Source: Polyangiaceae bacterium
Lineage (GTDB): Bacteria; Myxococcota_A; Polyangia; Polyangiales; Polyangiaceae
Direction of reading: 5' to 3'
Length of the DNA stretch: 64,000 nt
NCBI GenBank assembly: GCA_016719945.1
Contig: JADJYE010000006.1
Coordinates: forward strand, 124,001-188,000
Within the stretch, counting starts at the first letter, position 1, and each line of letters starts with the position of its first letter. This document shows, piece after piece, positions 40,495-48,674 of this stretch. A program made the translations under genes and the position numbers. Under the pieces are notes generated by a model. That model made no database searches. It was given only the letters and a program-made list of their open reading frames with translations, and was not told where the DNA came from.

Positions 40495-41589
40495 ATGAAA
40501 GCCGTGCCGCGCACCCTCCTGCTCACCGCAGCCCTCGCCGTCGCCCTCGGAGCGTGCGGCAAGAAGGATTCGTCGAAGGCCAAGGACTCGGACTCGTCCG
40601 AGCCCGCGTCCGACAAGGCCAAGGGCTCGAGCGCGCCCTCTTCCGCTGCGCTGCCGCCAGCCTCGCTGCCGACCGACGCCGACGCGGCGGTGGTCGCCGA
40701 GATCAAGAAGGTCGCGCCCTGCCCCCGCAAGGACGGCTCGCGCGAGGACGGCTGCGAGGCCTTCACCGCGTGGGAGACGTACCGCGACAAGTACCACGAA
40801 GAGGACGACCTCAACCAGACCAAGCAGAAGAAGCTCACCAAGGCCTGCTTCTCGATGGTGGGCGACCCGAGCGAGAACATCCGGGAGGTCGCCTACGACT
40901 GCCTCGCGTACAACGTGGGCGCGGTCGAGAGCCCGAAGGCGGTCATCTCGTTCATCTTGTCGAAGCTCGAGGGCGAGACCATCGACGCCGTCCGCACGAG
41001 CATGTTGATGGCGCTCGACAACCTCGATCCCCCCAAGAACGGCGGCGCCGACCAGGTCCTCGCGCTCGCCAAGAAGCTCGCCCCGCGCGAAGACGTCAGC
41101 TTCGTCGTCAGCAAGCTCATGGACGCCCTCGCCCCCGACGACAAGGACACCGAGCCCACCGCCGACGCGTTCGCGTTCGCGGTCGACCAGCTCGGCAAGG
41201 GCAAGAACGTCCACGACGCGTGCGACATCCTCGTCACGACCAAGGCGAAGAAAGAGGAAGCCTGCAAGGCGCTGCTCGGCCTGGTCGAGACCAAGAAGTA
41301 CCCATGGGGCACAGGGATCTACTCGATGGGCAGGCTGGGCGACGCGTGCAAGCCGCACTACGACAAGGTCGTCGAGGTCGTCGTCGCCAAGGCCGGCGAG
41401 GCCGAGGGCTACGACAAGGGCTTCGGTCCGGCGGACGCCATCTACCTCGAGCAGCTCGTCGGCAAGGGCGGCTTCACCGCCGATCAGAAGAGCAAGCTGG
41501 TGACGGCCGTCGAGCCGCTCGTGAAGAGCGCGAAGAACGAGAGCACGCAGAAGTCCTATCAGTCGCTGGTCGACGCGCTGAAGAAGTAG
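40495..41589 (+). CDS. HEAT-repeat-like lipoprotein
   Basis: 364 residues from ATG 40495. Signal peptide with lipobox ALGAC, then a Lys/Ser/Asp/Ala-rich linker. The remainder is almost all helix in pairs of about 35-40 residues (AVISFILSKLEGETIDAVRTSML, AFAVDQLGKGKNVHDA), consistent with HEAT/ARM-type repeats. Four cysteines are present. It is probably a lipid-anchored scaffold protein in the envelope. No catalytic motif recognised. It starts 53 bases after dnaE2 on the same strand. Confidence 0.7.
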   Translation: MKAVPRTLLLTAALAVALGACGKKDSSKAKDSDSSEPASDKAKGSSAPSSAALPPASLPTDADAAVVAEIKKVAPCPRKDGSREDGCEAFTAWETYRDKYHEEDDLNQTKQKKLTKACFSMVGDPSENIREVAYDCLAYNVGAVESPKAVISFILSKLEGETIDAVRTSMLMALDNLDPPKNGGADQVLALAKKLAPREDVSFVVSKLMDALAPDDKDTEPTADAFAFAVDQLGKGKNVHDACDILVTTKAKKEEACKALLGLVETKKYPWGTGIYSMGRLGDACKPHYDKVVEVVVAKAGEAEGYDKGFGPADAIYLEQLVGKGGFTADQKSKLVTAVEPLVKSAKNESTQKSYQSLVDALKK

Positions 41590-41635
41590 CCTCACGCTCG
41601 TTGCCGCCCCGCCTCTGCCTCGGCATGCTGAGGCC

Positions 41636-42804
41636 ATGAAGCGCCTCGCGCCCGCCGCTCTCACGTTGCTCCTGATCGCCTGCGCCGAGGAGACGGTCGA
41701 GCCGACCCCCGCTGGCCCGGACCCCTGCGCCCTCGCCGACGCCGAGGCTTGCCGCGTCGACCAGAAGAGCTGCAGCCTGGACGACGCCGGGGCGCCGACG
41801 TGTGCTGCCTGTGGCGTGGGGATGTACGTCAGCGAGCAGGGAGTCTGCACGCCGCTCGAGGGCGAGGCCCTGACCCACGAGTTCGCGGAGTTCACCACGC
41901 AGCCGGGCGAGGAGGTCCTCGGGCTGTGCCAGAGCTGGACGCTCGGCAACGAGACCGAGCTCTGGATCAACGCCGTCGAGCTCGAGCAGAACGAGATGAG
42001 CCACCACTCCAACTGGACCTTCGTCCCCGAGGCGGAGTTCGATGGGCCAGACGGCGTGTGGCCGTGCGACGAGCGCGACTATGATCAGCTCTCGGCGGCG
42101 ATCGCGGGCGGCGTCATCTACGCGCAGTCGACGCAGGCCTCTCGGGAGGTGCAGAGGTTCCCTGGCGGCGCCGCCGTCCGCATCCCGCCTCGAGCGCGCA
42201 TCATCGGCGACGTCCACCTGTTGAACATCGGGGACGAGCCCATCACCGGGAGCGTCACGATGACGCTCTATGCGATCCCCAGCGAGCAGGTCAGTGTCGG
42301 GCTCACGCCGTTTCACATGACCTACGACGGTCTCGCCATTCCCCGCTCGCCTCTTCGCGCTTCGAGGGCACCTGCGAGCTCGCCCAGCGGTTCGAGCAGG
42401 CGACCGGCGAGCCGCTGTCGATGAAGATGTATTACGCGCTCCCCCACACGCACAAATTGGGCACGCGCTTCTTCCTGCAAGCCGTCGGCGGCTCACGAGA
42501 CGGCGAGTACCTTCTCGACGTCTATGGCTTCAACGGCGAGGCGCGCGGTCGCTTCTTCGACCCCGCGATCGATCTGTCGGGCATCACCTCTCTCCGATTC
42601 GGCTGCGAGTTCGAGAACCCGCGCGCCGAGACCGTGGGCTGGGGCTTCGGCGATCAAGAGATGTGCGAGATGCTCGGGTTCATCGAGTCCCCGGTCGCGT
42701 TCGAGAGCCGAGTCTCCGACGCCGAGCCGCTGGCGGACGACGGCGATGTGCAGGTCTTCTCGTCGGCCTGCACCTCGCTGATGATCCCTTGGGCAGACAA
42801 GTAG
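41636..42804 (+). CDS. PHM-type copper monooxygenase lipoprotein (frameshifted near 42341-42344)
   Basis: Signal peptide with lipobox LLIAC. The body resembles copper type II ascorbate-dependent monooxygenases (peptidylglycine hydroxylase/dopamine hydroxylase). NEMSHHSNW matches the CuA His-His site, HTHKLGTRF matches the CuB HxH site, and GDQEMCEML matches the CuB Met site. The frame breaks in the C4 run at 42341-42344; one extra C joins GLAIP to PLASSRFEGTCELAQ and restores 389 residues. The CuA and CuB halves lie on either side of the break, so no activity is expected if the break is real. Substrate unknown. Confidence 0.78.
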
Positions 42805-42925
42805 GGTCGGGAGACGTGCGTCGAGGCGGGTGGCCCCAATGGACACCCCCCGGGACCGCCATGGGTCGCGAAATTCTCGAGGCAGTCTCTGGCAGGGCAC
42901 GAGCCTGGGGCGGGCGGAGAAGGCA

Positions 42926-42988
42926 GGGCCGGCATAGCCCGCGATCAGGCCGAGCGCAGCGAGGCCAACGCGGGCGTCATGCCGGCCC
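42926..42988. terminator. Long imperfect hairpin between convergent genes
   Basis: GGGCCGGCAT-A-GCCCGCG (42926-42943) pairs with CGCGGGC-GTC-ATGCCGGCCC (42969-42988) around a 25-base loop. It lies between the convergent genes ending at 42804 and 43001. Likely a bidirectional terminator, without T-runs. The rest of the 196-base gap holds nothing I recognise. Confidence 0.5.
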
Positions 42989-43000
42989 CACAGATGACAG

Positions 43001-44266
43001 CTACCCGACGTCGGGCGGGCGGATCGTCAGCGTCGGCACCCAGTCGTCGAGCCCGAGCGGGGCGAACACGGCGCGCCCCTCGGCGTTGAGAGGCTGCAGC
43101 TTCTTGAGCAGCTCGTCCCGCCTCAGGTAGAGCTCCTCGCGCTTGCCCTGCTCGTTCTCCAGCTTGAGGCTGAGCTCTTGCTCGCTCGGGCTGCGCCGGG
43201 CGATCTCCTCGACGAGCGGCGCGAACGTCCCCACCAGGCGGCTCACGACCTGGAGGGCGATCCTGTGCTTGTAGACGTCCTTGCCCTCGACCTCGACGCG
43301 GACAACGCCCTCGCGCTCCGAGTAGAGCTCCGCGAGGCTGGACCTCATCTTCTCCGCGAGGTTCTCGAGCTTGGCGACGTCCTCTCGCTCGAGCGCGGGA
43401 GGCAGCGATTTGCCGTTCGGGTCCTCGAGCCGATCGACCTCGCCCGCGCTGCCGTGTTTGTCCGACCGGGTGAGGCGGAACGCGTAGGCGTCCTTCTGGT
43501 CGGCCCGCCGACGCAAGACGATCTCCGAGCCTCGGTCGTGCAGATCGGCGCGGCTGATGACGTAGTCGTCGAGGTGCACGGTCTCCGGGGTGACGACGCC
43601 CTTGAAGAAGCTCTTCTTCGTCCCGACCATCAGGTCGAGGCCCGGGGCGATATCGGCCACCCGCCGCGGCGCGCTCCACTCGCGGCTCTTGGCGGTCGAC
43701 AGCAGGAAGCTCGTGACGATGTCGCCGAGGTTGCGGAACACGACCCCCACCTCGTAGCGGTGGTCCTTCTCCTTGCCCTCGAGCAGCTTGATGGACGTGC
43801 GGGAGCTGAGCACGGGTAGGACCGCGACCTGGAAGAAGTGGTCGAGGGCGACCTTGATCTCGGCGCTGCGCCGCTCGTTCTCCGAGAGCAGCTGGGCACC
43901 CTCGCGTTCCGTCGAGGCCTTGTCTTGCTGTCGCTGGTCGTTCGCGACCTTGGCCGAGTACTCCTTGATCTTCCGCGCGTACTCCATCGATGTCGCGCTC
44001 GCGTCGTCCGTCACCGTGCCGCGCGGCCCGGCGTTGACCCCCGGGACCACCTGCCCGAGCCACGCCAGCAGCTGGTTGTGGAGCACCTGGACCGCCTCGA
44101 GCCCACGGACGCGCTCTTGGCTGAGCAGCGCGAGGTCCCGCGCTTGGGTCTTCGACTCGGACTCGAGCTGCACGACCCGCGTAGCGGCCGTCATGAACGC
44201 GCCGAGCGTCTTGAGGAAGTCGAACTCGTAGGGGAACGGCGTGGAGTCGCCGAAGAGGTATCGCAT
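43001..44266 (-). CDS. Coiled-coil protein of unknown function
   Basis: 421 residues from ATG 44266 (MRYLFGDSTPFPYEF). A longer version from GTG 44344 is possible but runs into the divergent gene's promoter. It is rich in charged residues with long helical stretches (about 30-75 and 120-165) and a closing coiled coil (EEIARRSPSEQELSLKLENEQGKR region). The N-terminal GDSTPFPYEFDFLKTL segment looks conserved in a Myxococcota-restricted family, but I know no function. No signal peptide, so cytoplasmic. Convergent hairpin after the stop. Confidence 0.68.
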   Translation of the reverse strand: MRYLFGDSTPFPYEFDFLKTLGAFMTAATRVVQLESESKTQARDLALLSQERVRGLEAVQVLHNQLLAWLGQVVPGVNAGPRGTVTDDASATSMEYARKIKEYSAKVANDQRQQDKASTEREGAQLLSENERRSAEIKVALDHFFQVAVLPVLSSRTSIKLLEGKEKDHRYEVGVVFRNLGDIVTSFLLSTAKSREWSAPRRVADIAPGLDLMVGTKKSFFKGVVTPETVHLDDYVISRADLHDRGSEIVLRRRADQKDAYAFRLTRSDKHGSAGEVDRLEDPNGKSLPPALEREDVAKLENLAEKMRSSLAELYSEREGVVRVEVEGKDVYKHRIALQVVSRLVGTFAPLVEEIARRSPSEQELSLKLENEQGKREELYLRRDELLKKLQPLNAEGRAVFAPLGLDDWVPTLTIRPPDVG

Positions 44267-44355
44267 CCGCCCGGGCCCAGGGTAGACCGGGGAGGCGGCG
44301 AGGCCAAAGTCCTCGGGGGTAAAGCGCCGTCGATCGCGGTACACTGGGGCTCCCG

Positions 44356-45273
44356 ATGACCAACAAGGTCGGCCCCCCGGACGCGTCGCCTCTCTCGCAG
44401 AAGACGAACGTCGTCGACGTCGATCCGCAGGCCATGAAGCGGGTGGGGGTGTTCACCGTCCAGTCGGGCCTCGAGGCAGGGCGGCTGATCAGCATCCCGA
44501 AGGGCGCGATCGTCACCCTCGGCCGCTCCCCCGACTGCACGGCGGCCTTCGACGACGCGAGCCTCTCGCGCGAGCACGCCCACGTGGTCCGGATCGGCAC
44601 CGAATACGTGATCAAGGACAAGGGCTCGACCAACGGGACGTTCGTGAACGACACCCGCGCCCAGGGCGCGGTCTCGTTGCGCGACGGCGATCGCATCCAG
44701 CTCGGGCTGCACACGCTGCTCAGGTTCACGCTCGTCTCCGAGCAAGAGGAGACGTCGCTCCGCCGCGTCTACGACGCCGCCATCAAGGACGGCCTGACCG
44801 GGGTCTTCAACCGCAAGTACCTCGAGGAGCGCATCATCACCGAGCTCGCCTTCGGGGCGAGACATGGCACGCCGCTGTCGGTCGTCATCTTCGACGTCGA
44901 CTTCTTCAAGCGCGTGAACGACACCCATGGGCACCTCGCCGGCGACATGGTGCTGCGGGTCATCGCGAACATCCTCCAGCAAGGGCTGCGCACCGAGGAC
45001 GTCGTCGCCCGCTATGGCGGGGAAGAGTTCGTGCTGCTGCTGAGGGGCACGCCCGCGCCCGACGCGGTCGCGGTCGCCGATCGGCTCCGCCAGGTCGTGC
45101 AGTCCACGCCCATCAACACCGGCGCCGCCACCATCTCCGTCACCTCCAGCGCGGGCGTCGCGTGCACCTCGGAGCTGCCCGCGCCCGATCGCGCGAGCCT
45201 GCTCGGCACCACCGACGGCCGCCTCTACCGCGCCAAAGAGCAGGGCCGCAACCAGATCGTCGAGCCCTCCTGA
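44356..45273 (+). CDS. FHA-GGDEF diguanylate cyclase
   Basis: 305 residues. An FHA domain at about 45-120 (GRSPDC, SREHAHV, GSTNGTFVND) is followed by a GGDEF domain at about 140-300. The active motif is GGEEF, with the metal site in VIFDVDFFKRVNDTHGH. The sequence RTED lies five residues before GGEEF and fits the allosteric I-site (RxxD), so product inhibition by c-di-GMP is expected. It makes c-di-GMP from GTP, probably gated by phosphothreonine binding, linking Ser/Thr kinase and c-di-GMP signalling. No membrane segment. Confidence 0.93.
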   Translation: MTNKVGPPDASPLSQKTNVVDVDPQAMKRVGVFTVQSGLEAGRLISIPKGAIVTLGRSPDCTAAFDDASLSREHAHVVRIGTEYVIKDKGSTNGTFVNDTRAQGAVSLRDGDRIQLGLHTLLRFTLVSEQEETSLRRVYDAAIKDGLTGVFNRKYLEERIITELAFGARHGTPLSVVIFDVDFFKRVNDTHGHLAGDMVLRVIANILQQGLRTEDVVARYGGEEFVLLLRGTPAPDAVAVADRLRQVVQSTPINTGAATISVTSSAGVACTSELPAPDRASLLGTTDGRLYRAKEQGRNQIVEPS

Positions 45274-45288
45274 CGCCAAAGGAGGGAC

Positions 45289-46227
45289 ATGAGCGAGCTC
45301 GTCAGCCGCGCGGAACTCGACGAAGAGCTCGCGGTCCTGCGAGCGACGATCAGCGACCCCCGAGCGGGTCTGTTCGGGCCCGGCACGATGGTCTGGGAGG
45401 TCGCGCGCGAGGCCGTCATCTTCCTCGGCGCAGGCAGGGCTGCGCTGTTGCAGCTCGCCCACCCGTACGTCGGCAGCGCGATCGCCCAGCACTCGATCAC
45501 CATGGCGAGCCCCCAAGCGCGGTTTCAGCGCACGTTCCGCCGGATCTTCCGCATGGTGTTCGGGGATCTCGACGAGGCGATGCGCTCGGCCGTCGACGTC
45601 TACCGCGTGCACGCCCACGTTCGTGGGCCGATCCCGGAGGCCGCCGGGCCCTTCCCGCGGGGACACACGTACGACGCCCGAGATCGTGAGGCATCGGTCT
45701 GGGTGCTCGCGACCCTGTGGGACACGTCCCTCTGGCTGTTCGACCGCGTGGTCCGCCCTCTCAGTCGGGCCGAGCGGGCTCGCTACTACGAGGAGAGCCG
45801 CCGCTTCGCGCGCCTCTTCGGCCTCGAGCGCTCGCTGCCGCCGTCGTACGACGCGTTCGAGGCCTATGTTGCGCGAACGCTCTCGTCCGACGTGCTCACG
45901 GTCACCCGCGCGGCAGCCGAGATCGGCCGCCACATCATGCGCCCGGACAACGTCTTTGGGCGCGTCCTCCGAAACGACTTCGGCCTGTTCACGGCGCACC
46001 TGCTCCCCGAGCGGCTCGCCCGCGGGTTCGGCCTCGATCGCGGCGGCGCGGCGGGCCTGCGCCGCTTCGAGCGCATCCTCGAGCTCGCGCGCAGCGCCGT
46101 GCCTCGACTGCCGCCGCGCCTTCGGTACCTGCCCGCGTACCTCGACGCCGAGCGCCGGCTGCGCGGCGACTCCCGAAGGGATCGGCTAGGGGAGCTGATG
46201 ACGAGGCTCTACCTCGGGCGGCCCTGA
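45289..46227 (+). CDS. DUF2236 / MpaB-like oxygenase-family protein
   Basis: 312 residues. The features GTMVWEVAREAVIFLGAGRAALLQLAHP near the N-terminus and HSITMASPQARFQRTF fit the DUF2236 family, which includes latex-clearing protein and MpaB-type enzymes. The conserved His/Arg positions and the HVHARVRG-like segment (RVHAHVRGPIPEAAG) are present. In the characterised members these bind heme. It starts 15 bases after the GGDEF gene, so they are probably co-transcribed. The substrate is unknown. A group II intron begins 20 bases after the stop. Confidence 0.85.
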   Translation: MSELVSRAELDEELAVLRATISDPRAGLFGPGTMVWEVAREAVIFLGAGRAALLQLAHPYVGSAIAQHSITMASPQARFQRTFRRIFRMVFGDLDEAMRSAVDVYRVHAHVRGPIPEAAGPFPRGHTYDARDREASVWVLATLWDTSLWLFDRVVRPLSRAERARYYEESRRFARLFGLERSLPPSYDAFEAYVARTLSSDVLTVTRAAAEIGRHIMRPDNVFGRVLRNDFGLFTAHLLPERLARGFGLDRGGAAGLRRFERILELARSAVPRLPPRLRYLPAYLDAERRLRGDSRRDRLGELMTRLYLGRP

Positions 46228-46841
46228 CGGATAGCATGCCGCCAATGGTGCGCCGTGACGCTGAAGAGGGAGAAGGCGATCTCTCGCCGGCTTCCTCCGA
46301 AGCAAGCTGCGCTTCTCCAGAGGGTGCGAATCCCTCGCCGGTAAGCGTCGGAGCGCCGGGTAGCAGGCCCCAGCCGAGCGGGAGAGATCCCGGCGGTCAA
46401 GCGGGGCGTCAAAAGGGTCTACGGACCGAGCAAGCACGCGGGCCGCAACATCAAGTGAAGCCTGCAGCCTCGTCAGATTCACAATCCGGGAGCGCGTTGG
46501 GTCCACGACCCAACGCCAGCCGATCCGCTCATTTCACGGCGCAGGCCATGTCCATTGCTCTTGTTCCGAAACGAGCAACGGGTCCCGGCGGGGTACAGGG
46601 CGCAGCAAGCGTGCAAGGAGGAGTGCGGAACTCGGGAGGCCCGTCTGCGTCGCCCTCGTCGGGGCAAGGCGCGTCGTATAAGCCAGAGGCGAAATCGGCC
46701 GCTGCGCAGCGGGAGTCCGAGGGGGTCACTGTACTGAAGAGCGAGGCGCGAGCCGCGCGAACGAACGCCGCGAAGAACAACGCGGCGGGAGGGAAAGACC
46801 CCTGCGGTGGTCGTGTCGGTGGAGCAGGTAAGCGCGAGGGC

Positions 46842-48186
46842 ATGGCCGGCGAGTCCGGTCCCAACCACCCCATCGGCGACAGCCCATGGACAAAGTGCGA
46901 CAACTGCAACGCCGGCTGTGCCGCGGCCAAGCGGCATCCGGAGCGCCGCTTCCACGCGTTGTACGACCGTATCGCGAGGTGTGACGTCCTCGCGGAAGCG
47001 TGGAAGCGGGTAAGGAGGAACAAAGGAGCCGCGGGCGTCGATGCCCAGACGATCGCGGTGCTCGAGGCGTACGGCGTGGAGAAGCTCCTCGGAGAGATCC
47101 ACGACGTGCTCCGTGCAGGCACGTATCGACCAGCAGCGGTGCTGCGCCGGTACATCCCGAAGGCCGATGGGAAGAAGCGGCCGCTTGGGATCCCAACGGT
47201 CCGAGACCGAGTGGTGCAGATGGCGGCGAAGCTCGTGCTGGAGCCGATCTTCGAGGCGAGCTTTCGCTCGTGCTCGTACGGCTTCCGCCCGAAGCGAAGC
47301 GCGACGGATGCTCTGGAGGCGCTGAGGAAGCTCGGTGCGAAGGGGTACAACCACGTGCTCGACGCCGATATCCGCGACTACTTCGGGAGCATCGATCACG
47401 ACAAGCTGATGAAGCTCGTCGAGCGACGCGTGTCGGACCGAAGGGTGCTCAAGCTGCTGCGGCAGTGGCTCACGGCGGGCGTGATGGATGAAGGCACGGT
47501 GACGAATCCCACCAGCGGCACGCCGCAGGGTGGGGTGATCTCACCGCTGCTCTCGAACATCTACCTGTCCGTGCTCGACGACGTGTGGACGAAACGGTGC
47601 GCGCATCTCGGCGAGCTGGTTCGTTACGCGGATGACTTCGTCGTGCTGTGCAAGACGAATCGAGATGTCGATGAAGCCGAGCTTCGCGTGAAACACGTGA
47701 TGACGCGACTCGGTCTCGAGCTGCACCCGGACAAGACGAGGAAGGCGGACCTTTCGTCGGGTAAGGAGGGGTTCGACTTTCTCGGCTGCCACCTGCGCAA
47801 ACGCATGAGCGGACCGATCTGGGAGAGGACGCGCAAGCGCGTGTACTTCCTCCAGCGTTGGCCCGCCGCTCGCGCGATGAAGCGGATCCGGCAGCGTGAG
47901 GGATCTCACTCCGAGGTCGCGCTGCCACGCGGACCTGCGCGATGTCATCGCGCAGCTCAACCCCGTGCTGCGCGGCTGGGGTCAGTACTTCCGCACCGGG
48001 AATGCCGACGTGAAGTTCAACCGGCTCGACGAGTACGTGCACCGACGGCTTCGAGCGCTTCGCGTGAAACGCGCAGGCTCGAAGCTCAAGGCCGGACAAG
48101 CCGAGCGCTGGACCCGCGACTACTTCGTGAAAGGCCTCGGGCTCCATCGCCTGCGCGGAACCATCCGCTATCCGGAGGCTGCGTAA
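46842..48186 (+). pseudogene. ltrA: Group II intron reverse transcriptase/maturase, frame broken near 47895
   Basis: The RT domain is intact, from about ERRFHALYDRI through RPLGIPTVRDRVVQ, SYGFRPKRSATDAL, GTPQGGVISPLL and the catalytic VRYADDFVVL. After AMKRIRQ the frame ends; the maturase/X domain resumes in another frame at 47896 (VRDLTPRSR, LRGWGQYFRTGNADVKFN) and stops at 48186. Loss of a CG pair at about 47895, or gain of one base, explains it. There is no HNH endonuclease, as in RmInt1-like introns. The start ATG 46842 is the best guess; an upstream in-frame ATG at 46548 also exists. As read, mobility would be lost. Confidence 0.8.
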
Positions 48187-48211
48187 TGCCGCGTCACGAG
48201 AGACCACCGGT

Positions 48212-48244
48212 AAGCCGTGTGCGGGAAATCCGCATGCACGGTTT
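48212..48244 (+). ncRNA. Group II intron domain V
   Basis: A 33-base hairpin with the AGC catalytic triad near its 5' side (AAGCCGTG), an internal bulge, a GAAA loop closed by CGG/UCCG, and the pairing 3' side TGCACGGTTT. This is the best conserved part of group II introns. Confidence 0.88.
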
Positions 48245-48300
48245 GAAAGGGGGTCTTGATTCACTCCACCCCGCAAGGGGAAAGGAATAAGGATCTACCA

Positions 48301-48669
48301 ATGGCACCTCGTCTCGCGCCCGTCGCGTGCCTCGCGCTCGTCGCGGCCTGCAAGCTGATGTCGACCTCCAGCCCGGAGGAGGACATCCCCGTGACCTTCT
48401 ACGGCAAGGACGGTCGCCCCGCCGAGCCGCCCCCGCCCTGCGAGTTCGTCAAGCGCATCGAGGTCACGCGACTCGAGAACAAGGAGCCGCCGCTCGACAA
48501 GATCGCCGACAAGGTTCGAGACGAGAACACCAACGCCGTCGCCTACGTCCGCCGGGAGGGCTTCAAGGACGGGTACATCGGCAAGGAGTACCGCTTCGTG
48601 GCGAGCCTCTATCGCTGCCCGTTCGAGGCGCCAGCGGCGAGCGCGTCCGCCGTGGCGCCAGCGAAGTAG
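48301..48669 (+). CDS. Small lipoprotein downstream of the intron
   Basis: 122 residues: MAPRLAP, hydrophobic stretch, lipobox LVAAC, then a charged body with Pro-rich start (EPPPPCEF) and a short C-terminal Ala tail. It resembles small Rcs-type or DUF4156-like lipoproteins, but I cannot confirm a family. The start ATG lies two bases after the intron 3' end, and the intron supplies AAGGA at 48289-48293 as SD. Without the intron the leader reads ...GATAGCATGCCGCCAATGCA before the ATG. Convergent with the TonB receptor gene. Confidence 0.65.
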   Translation: MAPRLAPVACLALVAACKLMSTSSPEEDIPVTFYGKDGRPAEPPPPCEFVKRIEVTRLENKEPPLDKIADKVRDENTNAVAYVRREGFKDGYIGKEYRFVASLYRCPFEAPAASASAVAPAK

Positions 48670-48674
48670 GCTCC

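Larger units (their letters stand above)
46248..48298 (+). mobile_element. Group II intron with reverse transcriptase ORF
   Basis: The 5' end GTGCGCC fits the GUGYG consensus. About 600 bases of structured RNA (domains I-III, 46248-46841) precede the ORF; I see no other gene there. Domain V is at 48212-48244 and the element ends GGATCTAC at 48298, matching the A-Y 3' consensus. Length is 2051 bases. CATTG at about 46551 can pair with CAATG just before the 5' splice site, so it is a candidate EBS1-IBS1 contact. The insertion lies between the DUF2236 stop and the start of a lipoprotein gene. CCAATG flanks both ends (46242-46247, 48298-48303). Confidence 0.85.

Noticed and set aside
45717..46247. 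Plus-strand open frame leading into the intron RT
   Set aside because: It overlaps the DUF2236 gene out of frame; the RT protein starts inside the intron.
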